The notes beneath the pieces are model-generated. The model saw only the letters and a list, made by a program, of their open reading frames with translations, had not been told where the DNA came from and did no database searches. A DNA stretch of 64,000 bases from Pseudevernia furfuracea. Taxonomy: Eukaryota > Ascomycota > Lecanoromycetes > Lecanorales > Parmeliaceae. The stretch is taken from contig JAIUPT010000008.1 in the NCBI GenBank assembly GCA_022315425.1, positions 124,001 to 188,000 of the forward strand, written 5' to 3'. Positions 43,762-55,586 of the stretch are shown here, piece by piece; the stretch's first letter is position 1; every line of letters starts with the position of its first letter. Both the position numbers and the translations under genes were made by a program.

Positions 43762-46542
43762 TCATAGCAAGGCAATAGCAGAAAACAAAGTTATCACAAA
43801 GACTCCGTAGGACATCAGTAAAGCCGCCATGTTGGTGGCACCCTGCACATCGCCACGGAACCTCCACCAACAGATCAAAAACACCGTCGCGGCAAGCACA
43901 AAGGCTGCAACCGTAACTTTCATCAGCCAGCTCACGTGCCAACCTTCTTCCAATTCGATCCCCCACCCCAATCCAAACTGATACGGCGGACAGGTCGTCA
44001 ACTTGGTCCACTTCTTTTTAGGGAACCTCTTCAACCACACGTTCTGAAGGGGTAGGTTGTTGCCCCGTTCTTCTGCTTCATGTGGACAGTGTAACAGGTG
44101 TGCGAGCCCGTTGCGTCCGACATAAGGGTCCAAGTCCGGAGGCGAGGGATGAATATCGTAGGCAGTATCGCATTGTGAGTGATCTTTGTGGCAGGCGTCT
44201 GGATTGGTGCGTTGCGGCACGATGTCAGGGCTTGGAAGTATCACGGCTCGGTTGCAAGGGTGACGTTCAAACTACAACCGTGCGCTTGTTAGTGTTGCCC
44301 CATCTTGTGCTCAGGAATGGATTGGAACTCACCTTCCTAAAATTGAGCGAGACGATTTTCCGGGGCGAGAATAAACGGGAAAATATTCCTCGGCAATCTG
44401 CATACACGTCTTGAAGCATCCGGAAAAGCTGGAAGTCGTTCGTAATATGCTGCACAGGATGTTGAGAAACGCGGAGTGTGTCGTTCATTTTACTAAAACA
44501 GAGAAGTAGAAATTTGTCGTCTGGATTTTTTAAGATGCTCTCACTGGAGCTGGTGTCCCTTGCTGAGATCACTGCGCTTGGTGAGGCTTCTGAGCTTCCT
44601 AACGTAGTGGATGCGCCAGTGGAAACGGCATGATTCGGTGAACGCGCAGGTAAGTATGCAGCTGGTGGCTCTTGTAATGCGCTCGTTCCTTCAGCACTGT
44701 CGGCAGACCCTTGGGGTCTTCTCAGCACATTGTTTTCAAAACATTCAAGGCTTTTCCGCAAGTCCTCCGCTGCTCCCGCACGCAGCTCTAAAAAATCGTC
44801 CCAGAGCCTTTTTCCGCACTGGCAGGTCCATCTGACTCGGACTTTGCCTTCGTCCAAGGGAGGCTCCTGATGCCTGATCCAGATATCAAATGCCCTTGAG
44901 CATACGCTCGACATATATAACCAAACGTAGAGCCGGCGTATGTGAACAGTTAGAGCTTTCGGTGCTTGCTTGCGTTCTATCTTCTGTTGACTCAAGTTAC
45001 CGGGCTGATCTTCGCTCTGATAAGTCTGTGTATTGTTATCCCTGTGATTGTTGCGCCAAAACTCGCCATCCCAGATGGCACGCCGATAGGAATAGTTGAC
45101 AGCCCGATCTAGCGAGTCTTCAATCTTTGTACTAGCGCTTGATATGGTGGACATATTGTCGTCGTCCTCTGACTTATCAGTCATGCTCATGAGCTTATTC
45201 CTAGTGACATTCTTATTCCTAGTGACATTTGAAGCTGCGAAAGGGACTCTGGCGCGCCGATTACTATGTAACGTGGCTTGAAAAGCTTTCGTCTCACGAG
45301 CAGCCATCGGTTGCTTTATCCCGCCCCAACGCACCCTATGCAACCCTTGGAGATAGTCATTGGAAATGCTGCTCAACACGCGTGCAAGAGCCTCGACCGA
45401 TGCGGATGACGGCTTCTCGCTGAAGTCGAAATGCAATGTCAGAACTGATCTCTTGAATTGGTCCAGGATGGCCGCTCCCGTAGTAGACGATACAGTCAAA
45501 TGATGGTTTCTGTCATCATCTAAGCTGAAAGCTCCAATTCGAGGTTGCCCGTTATCTGAGACTTCTTTCTGGAGTGGATGGAGCATGATGTAGCCACCTC
45601 CCCAATCTCCTCGCACAAGATTGGAGAGGACAGGACTCTGATCTTTAGGAAAGCATGGGGCATCGCGCTTTATTTTGTTTAGAACCTCGACAATCGTGAA
45701 GGGACCTCCTCCTTTTTCATCGACTAAAGCCTCTAGTGCATATATCAGGGCTGATGTGAATGACTCTGGTCCAGGAACGGGTGTCGAGCCCTTTTCATCG
45801 GTTGCAGCTAGGTACTCGAAAGATCTAGACCTCTTCAGTGCACATTATGCAATCGAGAAGGAAGGATGCTGCGACTGACCTAGTCCCTATCGTGAGGCTC
45901 GATTGTCCTGCATAGCAACTGCAATCATGCGTTAGTCAGTATTTCTGCATCGCCCAAACATGACTCACCAGTCAAAAATCTCAAGAACATCAGATTCAGC
46001 AGGTATCAGAAGCTTTTCGGTCTTGCTCCAGACAACAATATCTTGACGCTTGTGCTGATTATTGACTAATGATTTACTACCATAGTCAGCCATCATGCGG
46101 TGCAGTAAGGGTGTTTCACCTACTCAAAGAGCTGTAGACCGCCAGGATGTTCGGCTGGTCTGGCATGACCGGCATAGTAGACGATGAGTAGAGTGTTGGG
46201 CCCGTCATGAGCATCGACAAAGTTGGCCACTATCGAGTTAACGCGTACTTCCAGTCTTTGCAGCACAGTCGTGTCTAGGTACTGAATCTGAATGTTGTAG
46301 TTGAATGTTTTCTCAAAAGTGGACCCGAGCCTGCCCACTTCTTCTTTGGTCTTCAGATCATCACAACTTCCCTCCCAGGATAACATCAATACCTCGACCT
46401 TTGTATATAACTTAGATTTCTGGTACATTCCTTCTTTTATGGCCTTATGCCAAAGGAGTTGAAGTTCCGAATCATCTTTCTCATCTTGGGACTCGTAATT
46501 GACGGTGGAAACGTCTGGGGGTAACCTTCTAGTAGGTTGCAT
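43762..46542 (-). CDS. Membrane-anchored peptidase C14 (caspase-like) protein
   Basis: Exons 46542-46124, 46076-45969, 45918-45880, 45824-44333 and 44271-43762 (introns 47, 50, 55, 61 nt) give 855 residues. The caspase fold covers about residues 30-260: TKVEVLMLSWEGS, the catalytic-His block LLIVYYAGH126A and the Cys block FDC-C177-YAG (compare metacaspase DSCHSG), then FEYLAATDEKGSTPVPGPESFTSALIYAL and FPKDQSPVLS. The His and Cys blocks lie in different exons and are visible only after splicing. The middle region has RVRWTCQCGKRLWDDFLELRAGAAEDL, common in uncharacterised fungal proteins, and Ser-rich linkers. The C-terminus has a Cys-bearing segment (TTCPPYQFGLGWGIELEEGW) and two TM helices (KVTVAAFVLAATVFLICWW; AALLMSYGVFVITLFSAIALL). 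A membrane-tethered protease with a role in regulated cell death or allorecognition is plausible; no activity is shown here. Confidence 0.85.
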
Positions 46543-47761
46543 CGTGAGTGGAGATCTGATGCTGTATTCTATACCTTAAATAACAGTAGGACATGTATCG
46601 ATGAGAAGAGGATTTATGTTTAAGTCGAAGCAGTTATAGACTCGAATATGACTATCAAATCAAACCCAGCCTTTAAGCTCTAGAATGGAACGGCGCGCTT
46701 GGTATGATATAGATCGAGCCAGGCGCCGGCATCGCCATCTCCAGAAAGGACGACCACAGATACATATGTCTTCCGCCTGGAAATGCCTGGAAGTGCGACA
46801 TTTAGACGGCTGTGTGCGGGGTTTGGATTTGGGTAAGTGGTGGGTCTCAACCAACCAATAATATAGACAAGCAATGCTGCATCAAGAATATCGCTGCATA
46901 TGAATCCGCACATTGATTGGCCGCGGTCGGGTGAAAAGACGCCCAGTTTGAGGTCTTCTCGGAAAGTTTAAAAAAAAAACGGTACGAGAACGATGCAAAG
47001 CGTAAGGACAGACCAGACTCAAGAAAGCACTGCATTGTACGTATTTGCGTGCTAACGCTAAACTTCAAGAGTCCCACAGGCGTAGTATCAACGTCTGTCT
47101 CATATCCTACGAGTATGCAAAATTTTTACGTTTGAGGTTTTCATGAGTTAGTAAACCATAGAGTATCCTCTTCAAAAAACGCCCAACAGAAAAAAAAGAC
47201 TCTTCACCCGCACCAAACCTTTCGTCTTGTCGTCGCACACCAAATAGATGCAACACGATAATAGGCCTGTATGCGACGACGCGTAGGGGGCTACTCTCAA
47301 TCTTTATCATCTCCACGGGAGACTACTAGAATTGCCTAATCAATGTCATGTCTCCATATTTTATCATTAAGACGTCTTTCCGACTGAGGAATTTTGAATG
47401 TTTTTATTAGAGCGGCACCCTAAACCTCTGTCCTACAAAACATGGAACAATGTAATTTCTATCGAATAAAGGTAATTTGCCGAGGAGAAGAGGAAATCTA
47501 CCCAAGTTTCTCGAACAAAAGGCTTTTGCATTATCTAGGTATCTAAAATGAGTGACCTGAGACTCATCACTTACCAGAGTCGATGATACATGTCTCACTT
47601 TTTTCCCGTCAATAATCCCTTGCATCAAGCGTCGAAAGCGGAAGAATGTTTCCCGAACACAAACAATTGATCTCACAATCCCTGCGTTCACGTTAGTATC
47701 TCCACACTTTCGGGAAAGCCAGCGGGATTAAAACCGTACAAGAGCTACCTTGTCTACCTTT
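46543..47761. other. Spacer, no supported gene
   Basis: Several 60-95-residue minus-strand ORFs but no domain, signal peptide or convincing splice. The caspase promoter is expected near 46550-46700. Confidence 0.4.
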
Positions 47762-48016
47762 TTAAAACCAGTGAGCAGAGTGAGTGCCTGTTGGTTCGGG
47801 GTGGTGAGTGCCAGAGGAATGATGTTCGGAGTGCGTGCCTGTTGGCTCAAGTTGATGAGTGCTATGATGTTCGGAGTGAGTTGGCTCGGGGTGGTGAGTT
47901 TCATGGGAGACATGAGTGGTGTGAGGCTCGTGGTGGCTTGTTTCGGCTGGAGCGGCGAAGACGGCTGCCGGAGCCAATGCGGCGATGAAGAGGGTGAAGA
48001 GGGTGGAGGAATGCAT
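47762..48016 (-). CDS. Histidine-rich small secreted peptide
   Basis: An 84-residue ORF from ATG 48016. A clear signal peptide (MHSSTLFTLFIAALAPAAVFA) is probably cleaved after AAP or FAA. The mature part of about 60 residues is roughly one-third His with Thr, Glu, Pro and Ser in short repeats (THSEHHS, HHPEPT, EPTGTHS). There are no cysteines. Such composition would bind divalent metals, especially Zn, Cu or Ni. The repeats suggest expansion by slippage. It may act as a metal buffer, wall protein or effector; no family is recognised. Confidence 0.65.
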   Translation of the reverse strand: MHSSTLFTLFIAALAPAAVFAAPAETSHHEPHTTHVSHETHHPEPTHSEHHSTHQLEPTGTHSEHHSSGTHHPEPTGTHSAHWF

Positions 48017-49217
48017 TCTGGGCAACGGTTGCTTATTTGTTCGTGGTGGAGGCTGCGTCTTTGTTGTTAAGATATCTGCTTTTGCTGAACCAAGGTCTTT
48101 GCTTCGGTGGGCGTGATGGATGAGAGGATGTTTGTTGCCAAGTTAGAGGGGAAGAAAGAGGGATTATATAGACTTGGCTGAGTGACGCCATGCAAGAGGC
48201 TTTTGCACAACAACCCTCCATTCTTAAGCGGCGTGCGGCATAGCATCGATTTAATTAGGGTAGGAAAATCCCAGGTCGACCCAAAAAAGGCAAGTATCGG
48301 TGCAGTTGGTGAGGGGACAGTTTGAATGTAGGAAAAGATCCACAGAAAAGCAAGGTACTCATAGCCGCGGAGACTAATACTTTATGCCCGCACATGCCAC
48401 ACATCAGGCCTGGAATGCAATTGATGTCGTGCGATGAGAAGAATGTGTAGTATGAGTGGCATCCAACTTGCAGAATTGGGTAATTCTCCGACTAAATACA
48501 GTCATAAAGAGGTGTGGCGCCAGATGTCGCCATGAGATTGGCAGATGATGCTTGAGGCTAGGCTCACTTGATATATTGGTATGCGAAGTTCCACACCACA
48601 ATCAAAAGCACGCTCGAACACATTGGCTGTCGTTGCATCAAAGTACTGTAGAAAAGAAAAGTAGTCGTCAGCTTCTGCTACTCGCTTACCTTACTCTATC
48701 TTAGCCGACACGTGGACTTCTTACGTAATATCCTATTACTAAGCTATTTTACCAGAAGGACAAGCACTTTCTTTTACATCTAACATAAGGATTGATAGTG
48801 AGATAGAATGAAAGAGAGAAGGTTAAAGCCAGCGAGGGAGATCAAATGGCTATAGCCAATCCAATTTCAGCGTAAAGACCATTTTCCATTTCTTATGTCC
48901 GGGCTGGGATAACTTTACGTCGAAGAGTAGAGTAAGAGCCAATCCAAATCTCCATCTCCTCCTTGCTCACTATGAGTCACCCATTCGCTCATTGAAATTA
49001 CCAAAGCTTCACACCAATTCAGGAAACGGAATTACCATCATTTTGATGTGTAGCATAAGATGATGGGGGTGTACGCTCAGGTCTAAACTTGACGTTTAGG
49101 TAAAACCCGTCTCGCTGTTTTGCGCGTTTGATGGTGTCTGCAGTCAGGGTTGACAGGCAGTTGAGCCTTTCAAGTGTGAATGACAGATGGCGTCCAGAGG
49201 ACATCAACAGCTGGCGG
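48017..49217. other. Spacer, no gene seen
   Basis: Short ORFs only. AT-rich near 48700-48800. The far end may hold an extra 3' exon of the ATP-grasp gene (see that entry). Confidence 0.45.
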
Positions 49218-49424
49218 CTACACTCTCCTTGTCAAGACGTCTTTCCTAATAGCAATTTCTTCTGACTTAACCTGAGATATTGTTAGAGCGATACCAGTCT
49301 TTTTGTTTCGATATGCTGATTTTGGTAGTTCATGGGACGGTTCACTAACGCATAGACAAATCTAGTAGTCACATCCTTATGCTATCCTTAACGTTGCTTT
49401 TACCAGAAAAGGTGCATATGATAC

Positions 49425-50453
49425 TTACGCCTTGTTCGGAATGAAAACCCTACACAGCTGCTCGAGAGCTCCGCTGCCACTTTTTGCTTCTAGCCACAAG
49501 TGAGGCTCAATGGCCTCAATTTCCATCAAGATGAAAGTATCATTCTTTATAATTCCATCAATACGCGCATAGACTAACCCTCTTCCTGTGCAAATATTTC
49601 CTTCCTTCGCTGGCTTCTTGACCTTGGTCTCCAGGAATTTCCAAACCTGTCGAGCAGCATCACTAGCACACCGAGGGACGTCTACCGTTGCAATCTCTTC
49701 CACGGAGCCGCCATATTCACCCTGACACCTGTATTCACCACCCTGAGGTATCTTCAAGATGGTATGTGTATGTTTGCCGTTCACGAAGATGAGTGAATAC
49801 TCCCCTGAAGAGATGCCTTCTTCATACTGCTGTAGAATCAAGTCGCCATTGGTACCATCCGTCAGAACGCGGTCCAGGTAAGATATGTCATCCAGTATGA
49901 GAGCTCCAGGATCTTTGATCAGATGCGTATTGCGAGCAGAGCCAGAGATAGCAGGCTTCAATACCAGCGGTTTCGATTCCGAAAATTCCTTAATGATCGA
50001 TGTTAGAGATGCATGCGTGTGCTGGCCGACATCAACGAATCTTGACCTCGGTACATGATATCCTGCCTCAGCCAGTTCAAGAAGGTAGTGTTTGTCGGTG
50101 TTCCAAAGAATGACCGTTGGATCATTGAAGATGTGCATGTTGGGGTTCATTCGTTGGGCAGGTACGAGAACATTGCGTACGAATTCTGGAAACGTCTTCG
50201 GGTGCTGGTGATATTCGTTGCACCAGAGAAATGTGATGCTATTGTATGTTGAAACAGACGCAGCATCCAGATCCGGATCTCTCCAGCAGCGGAGCTCGAC
50301 CACTGCTCCACGCTCTCGGATCGTTTGTGGCAGAAACCAGTTCTGGTAGAACGGCCACTCCGCCCTGATCGTTTCTGGTGATTCTGTGGTAAGGAAGAGG
50401 ACTTTGGGTACAGTCCCTTTCTGCGGAAATGGTATGGAGAGAGTGTTGCCCAT
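49425..50453 (-). CDS. ATP-grasp ligase, DcsG/RimK-like
   Basis: A 342-residue uninterrupted ORF. The N-terminus MGNTLS fits N-myristoylation (MGxxxS), suggesting membrane tethering. ATP-grasp features: DPTVILWNTDKHYLLELAEAG, the lysine strand KPLVLKPAISGSARNTHLI, ILQQYEEGISSGEYSLIFVNG and the metal-binding end RGLVYARIDGI...FILMEIEAIEPHLWL. The layout resembles the family of O-ureido-serine cyclo-ligase DcsG and other small-molecule ligases that form amide bonds through acyl phosphates. The TAA stop (49427-49425) sits in GTAAGT; splicing from 49429 to an AG at 49346-49345 would extend the protein in frame to 383 residues ending at 49218. A P450 gene lies divergently 1.1 kb away. The substrate is unknown. 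Confidence 0.85.
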   Translation of the reverse strand: MGNTLSIPFPQKGTVPKVLFLTTESPETIRAEWPFYQNWFLPQTIRERGAVVELRCWRDPDLDAASVSTYNSITFLWCNEYHQHPKTFPEFVRNVLVPAQRMNPNMHIFNDPTVILWNTDKHYLLELAEAGYHVPRSRFVDVGQHTHASLTSIIKEFSESKPLVLKPAISGSARNTHLIKDPGALILDDISYLDRVLTDGTNGDLILQQYEEGISSGEYSLIFVNGKHTHTILKIPQGGEYRCQGEYGGSVEEIATVDVPRCASDAARQVWKFLETKVKKPAKEGNICTGRGLVYARIDGIIKNDTFILMEIEAIEPHLWLEAKSGSGALEQLCRVFIPNKA

Positions 50454-51534
50454 GCTCGTGATCCTCTGCTGTACAGTTCAAATCCTTTCTGTTCGGCTTT
50501 CGCAACTCGACGATACTTGTGTGCAGGTGAAAGTCGCGAAGCCCTTGGCAAGATCACAGGTAAGGTTTGCACTCATTCGGTTAAGATTCTGAAGTGGGAA
50601 CAATTCAGGAGCCTGACCGTCCAAATGGCAGCGCTATCCGAGCCACGTCTGTCAAAGAGCTAATGATATGAACTGTCTTTCCACGATCTTATATTTATTG
50701 TTCGATGTTTAAAAGTACCGAAAAGATAGGCTGCACAGCCGTTCGCTTATAGTATCCGCATTCGTTACCGAGTACCGTACACAATCGTGTGCGCTTCAGC
50801 CAGCCACGCTCCATGTGCTGCGTTTAGCGCTTCAGCTCATTCCACAACCCATCCATATATACTGGCCAACACATCGTACTACTTGCACACTGCAGCTGCA
50901 TGCTGTTCAGTCCTAGGACTCGGCCAATCATCGATTAGAAACGGATTTTGGGGTGGATGGGTCTTCGCGTAATCTAAGCGAGACAGCACTAGCTGAAGTC
51001 TAAACATGCAGTCACAAACCTAAACCAAACGCAATCGAGCAATACTTTCACGAACGCATAAAGTAGTCGTCGTTAACTGGCCTCGAATAAGCTCGACGTT
51101 CACACTGCGACGCCTCCCATTATTGCTTTTCGCGAGGTCCAAGACCAGCTGAGGGTCGCAAGTGGCGCTCATTTAGACTGGTTGACCTCAGGTTAATGAC
51201 CTATGTCAAGGCGCATCTACTAACGAATGGAACTCAATAATGTAACTTCTTCGAGAAGGTCAAGCATAGTCGAATGAGGGGCAAGTATCTTGAAAGCAAC
51301 TAGTTGGGAGTATTCAAAGGGTTCCTTGTGTGAAACACGTTGCGACTTTCGTATCGATTGGAAAAGCTTCCACAGTTCTCATCTTGGTTGCTTCACTGAA
51401 TCTAGACCTGGGATTCGATATAATGCCTGGACCGGTAGCTGTTTCAGCTGCAGACTTCCTCATCTCCCTACAAAGGCGTCCATCTACACCTCAATTCTCT
51501 TGTGTCTGCAAGAGTTCGCATGTCCCAAGCCGCC
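50454..51534. promoter_or_regulatory. Divergent promoter region, ATP-grasp and P450
   Basis: Gene-free DNA between two divergent starts. No clear binding-site repeat was found. ORFs such as 50787-50972 lack support. Confidence 0.4.
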
Positions 51535-53525
51535 ATGATGAATACGAATCTGTTGACCCACCTATTCACATTGCTTTTCTGGTTCTTTTCAATGTTGGTC
51601 TTGTCTTGTGTTGGCTACTTAGCTGTGACCATCATCTACTATCTCAATTACCACCCCTACGCAAGGTATCCAGGTCCGTTTTGGGCGCGCATATCTCCAC
51701 TGTATGCTCTTCTCCATGCGTATCGCGGCGATCTTCATCTAGATGTGACGCGTTGTCATGAAAGATACGGTATGCGACTAATCTTGTTTTGTTACCTCTG
51801 GGCGATCAATTGATGATATGCTTAGGGTCTGTTGTGCGCTATACTCCCAGCCGACTGATCTTCAACACCGCTGAAGCTATGAGAGGTAACGCCCCACTCC
51901 CTCCCTTGTTCCTCCTGTCTGCTGAAGCTCTGGTAGACATATATGGCCAAGGGAGGAATACCCAGAAGTCCTCAGGCTACGCCCCTCACCCATACTTTCC
52001 TGCCGTCTTCAATACTCATAATTGCATCGACAAAGAGATGCATGGACGGAAACGGCGTATTGTCAGCCAAGGATTCTCTACAGCAACTATCAACTCCTCC
52101 GAGCCTATGATCATCCATCATATTCAAAGCCTGTGCAGCGCCTTGATGAAGTCGATCCCGGAGCCTCCGGATTCATCTGACAACGGATGGTCACTACCAC
52201 AGGATATGGCCGCTTGGAGTGAGTCCGAACCACTCGATTCGCCCAAAGTGATCGCTCACTAATTGAACCTTGAAGCCAATTACCTGACCCTAGACGTCAT
52301 TTCCGACGTAACATACGGCCAGCCATTCAACCTCCTCACCTCCCCCAACCTTCGCTGGCTTGTCAATGCTATTGTAAGCGGTAACCGCCGTATCTACCTA
52401 CGCTTCGCTTTCCCCGCGCTCTTCAACGTGAACCCCAGCGCTTGGTACAACCCCGACAAATGGATATTCCCCGAGATGGCGGCTGAGCGGCAGCGTTTCC
52501 TCGAGATTTCGACAAAGTTTTCAGAAGAGCGTATGGCGTCCGGGGAGAAAATGAGTATGCGGAACGACATCATGTCAGCTCTGCTCGCGGCAAAAGATCC
52601 GAAGACCGGGACAAAACTCTCCGAGACCGAGGTCTGGGGGGAGGCGCATTTGATGATCGCTGCCGGTATGTGACCTCTTTGCATCACCCGAACGAAAAGA
52701 CGAGCCTAATGGGAATTTACACGCACAGGCGGCGACACAACATCCACAGCCCTAGCCTCCGTGCTCTTCTACCTCTCGCGCAACGACGCCGCACATGCTC
52801 GCCTCAACAACGAGATCCGAAGCACATTCCACTCCGTCGAAAATATCCGCCAAGGCCGTCTCCTCAACTCTTGCCACTACCTCCGCGCTTGCCTAGAGGA
52901 AGCAATGCGCCTCGCACCCCCCGCACCCGGAGCTCTCTGGCGCGAAGTCAGCGCCGGTGGCGCGATCGTAGACGGCAAGCAGATCCCCGCCGGATACGAC
53001 GTGGCGGTATGTCAATACGCCATCTGCCACAACGCCGACTATTTCCCCTCCCCGTACGTGTTCCAGCCCGAGCGCTTCTTCGCTTCCTCCAGCGGCGATG
53101 AGAGATCTCATGGCGGTTATTTCACACACGTCGCTAACAGTGCTGCCGCTTCGGCGCTCTCACCTTGCCTGTCTCCTTCTCCGACATTCCCACCGGGCAT
53201 ATCGACACCCTTCTCTCTCACGCCGGGTATGTCGACGCCCCTACCTCTCACACCAGGCGGCACGGAGAAAGCGCCCTCCTTCGCGCCCTTCCTCATCGGA
53301 CCTCGAAGTTGCGTCGCCAAGCCGTTCGCCTATTTAGAGATGAGTCTTGCGATCGCGAGGCTAGTGTGGCTGATGGATTTCCGGGCCGCGGATAGGACGG
53401 GGGAGGGGAAGCCGGGCTGCGGCGTTGTGGGAAGGGAGAGGAGGGAGGAGTTTCAGATTGTGGACATGTTTAGTAGTTCGAAGGAGGGGCCTGTCTTGCA
53501 GTGGAGGAGGAGGGGAGGGATTTAG
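51535..53525 (+). CDS. Cytochrome P450 monooxygenase, benzoate-hydroxylase-like
   Basis: Exons 51535-51769, 51826-51885, 51937-52218, 52276-52665 and 52729-53525 (introns 51-63 nt) give 587 residues. The start is the ATG in GCCGCCATGATG; an ATG at 51520 is in frame. An N-terminal anchor (LLFWFFSMLVLSCVGYLAVTIIYY) precedes YARYPGPFWARI. The I-helix is AAGGDTTST, the K-helix ExxR is EEAMRLAP, the PERF block is FQPERFF and the heme loop is FLIGPRSCVAKPFAYLEM, with Ala in place of the usual second Gly. About 45 Pro/Ser/Thr-rich residues with an internal repeat (GISTPFSLTPG / GMSTPLPLTPG) are inserted between PERF and the heme loop. ER-bound. The fold resembles fungal P450s near the CYP53/pisatin-demethylase group, but this is not a firm assignment. 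Confidence 0.88.
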
Positions 53526-54300
53526 GCTAGGTAGGTAACGGTGGTCAAATTGCAGAGGGTGTATTATCATAGAGTTGCGGAGAGAGAAGCTTTGGAGTTG
53601 CAAGGACCTGCAGGGCGGGCAGCTATGGCGCGTCTTCATTGTGGGATCCTTGGACGATCGGGTTTAGCTTGGCCGAACTACGTATGCTACGAGAGGTGTC
53701 GTTTGTGACGAAAGCTTTGAGACTTATACGACGAGACGAGAGGACGTTTATGATATCCACACGTCTCAAGGAGCAGAAAGTTTAATGAGATGTCAAAAAG
53801 AGTTCGATGAATGCAAAGTATGCGCCTGACCTGCGTCCATTGTGGTGGACTGGTGCGCGATCAAGCTGGCTAGAAATGGGGTGCCATGATTGCCGTTTCG
53901 GAATTTTCTGCAAGCTGGATATACTGTAAGGTAGCTCTGGTACTTGAAATATCCGCCAATCGTGTGGCCGAGAAGGAGGCCGAAAATGGAAAGTTAGGGA
54001 GAAAAGAAGCAGGCATCGCGCGGTCGACTCTCGGGACTAGGTAGATAGAAGATTGACTTCGAAAGTAATATTCCAGTCATTAATCCGTCAAGCCTGAATG
54101 GGTAAAAGCCCGCCGGGATACGGCGAGTCATCATAAAGACATAGTTATGAAAAAATGAAAAAAAAGGGAGAAAGAAAAAAACTCTCCTGATAAATGGTAA
54201 AGACGAGCTAACTAACTCAAAGGACACTCTTAATGATAACCCAGTAGCGGCGGAACAACCCCCCCCCCCCCCCCCCCCCCCAAAAAAAACCCCCTTCCCC
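53526..54300. other. Spacer with homopolymer tract
   Basis: No gene seen. About 24 C followed by eight A near 54259-54290; homopolymer length may be misassembled. Confidence 0.5.
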
Positions 54301-54929
54301 TCAACCCACGCCACCCACTGACGGAGTCAAGGAGCCTGAAAAAAAAAAAAACCTGCCAACCTCGACAACCCCAAACGACCCAGTCGGCACACCGCCACCC
54401 CCACCCGGTCCCCTCACTAGTAAAAAAACAACAACCTCGCCACCCCCCGTCCTCACCGCATCATCCGCATCGCGCCGCAGACAACCCGGCCCCATCACCG
54501 AGGCCGAACCGCCGCGACAATTCCCAACAACAACAGTCCGCCGTGTGATGATCCGACGGGGGCCAAAAGGTCTTGGCGAACGCCCCCGTCGCCCAGCATC
54601 CATACGACGGCGGCGGGCGGACTCGACGCACGTGGCAGAGTTGGGTTGGGGCGGCCGTGCTGTCTTTCGGTGTGGTGTGGAACGTTGGTGCGCGGAGCCA
54701 GAGCCGGAACCGGTTCGACGAGGGGGGGGGGCCGTTGGAGACGTGGTGAGTGAGTGCCCCGCCGCAGAGGGCGGAGGGTGGATGGGGCGAATAATGGTGG
54801 AAGTGGATGTGTGGGGGGGTAGGGGAGGGAGGTGGTTGGGAAAGGCAGTGTTGGCGTTTTGAGGATCCGAGCGTCGGGATGAGGTTGCAGGGCGCTTTGT
54901 CAGGGAGAGGAAGAGAGAGAGAGGGAGAG

Positions 54930-54960
<31 letters not shown>

Positions 54961-55259
54961 TTGTGGCATTTCATACAGGTGGGAAACTTTGTGAGATGGG
55001 ACGTACCGTCTCGCCCGTCGCAGACATGTCGGGCCAGGTTTCACAGTCGGTGTTTTGGATAGGCTAGACATTTGTTGTGGGGGCGCTACCTGATCCACCA
55101 CCACTGTAATTCGTGGGTCAGCAATTCGCTTGTTGGTGAGAGGGTCACGTGGCTGGGGTCTCACCAAGGACGACTGATTGGACTGTTGTTGTTGGCAGGC
55201 GCTGCTGCGACTAGAGCGGCGGCGGCGGTCAATGCATAAATGCTGTATATGAAAGTCAT
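54301..55259 (-). CDS. Doubtful secreted protein; signal-peptide exon visible
   Basis: ATG 55259 opens MTFIYSIYALTAAAALVAAAP, a good signal peptide, running to SRPW before GTGAGA. A 60-odd-nt intron can be drawn to an ACAG, then GGGSGSAPTTNV and a TAG. Beyond the TAG, that frame continues as NTDCETWPDMSATGE up to another GTACGT. So the model has either an extra small intron or a nonsense change, and the 3' part lies in CT-, G- and C-rich DNA where no frame is convincing. A 331-residue ORF in another frame (55296-54301) is low complexity and likely an artefact. Coordinates of the 3' end are a guess. Confidence 0.25.
54903..54955. repeat. (GA)n microsatellite
   Basis: GA-rich dinucleotide tract on the + strand, imperfect in its first half and regular in its second. 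Confidence 0.85.
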
Positions 55260-55586
55260 TGTACCGAATTCCAATCGGGGATACGGATCTAGGCAAGACT
55301 TGATCAACAAGAATTACTCGAAAGGCATGGCTATCAGAAAATGGACCCTGGACTCTTCAAGTCGACACAAATGGGAAAAATTCAACCGGAAAGTCTAACC
55401 ATCGATGCGTAGAAGTAATTTGGACATAGAGTATCTTTGGCGCTGACATGGGCAAGATTGAAATAATTGGTTCAGTTGACCCTGCCACTGGTCCTGACAG
55501 CACGTCTAACTTTTCTCTCATCAGCATCAGTCTTCATTTTCATCATCAAAAGTTACAACAACTTCTAGCGAAGTATCGACAGAATA

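Noticed and set aside
54240..54300. Long C and A homopolymers as a telomere-like or structural element
   Set aside because: No TTAGGG units; a plain homopolymer that may be a sequencing artefact.
54301..55296. 331-residue minus ORF
   Set aside because: Mostly Pro/Ser/Arg low complexity across CT and G/C tracts; a signal peptide is seen in a different frame.
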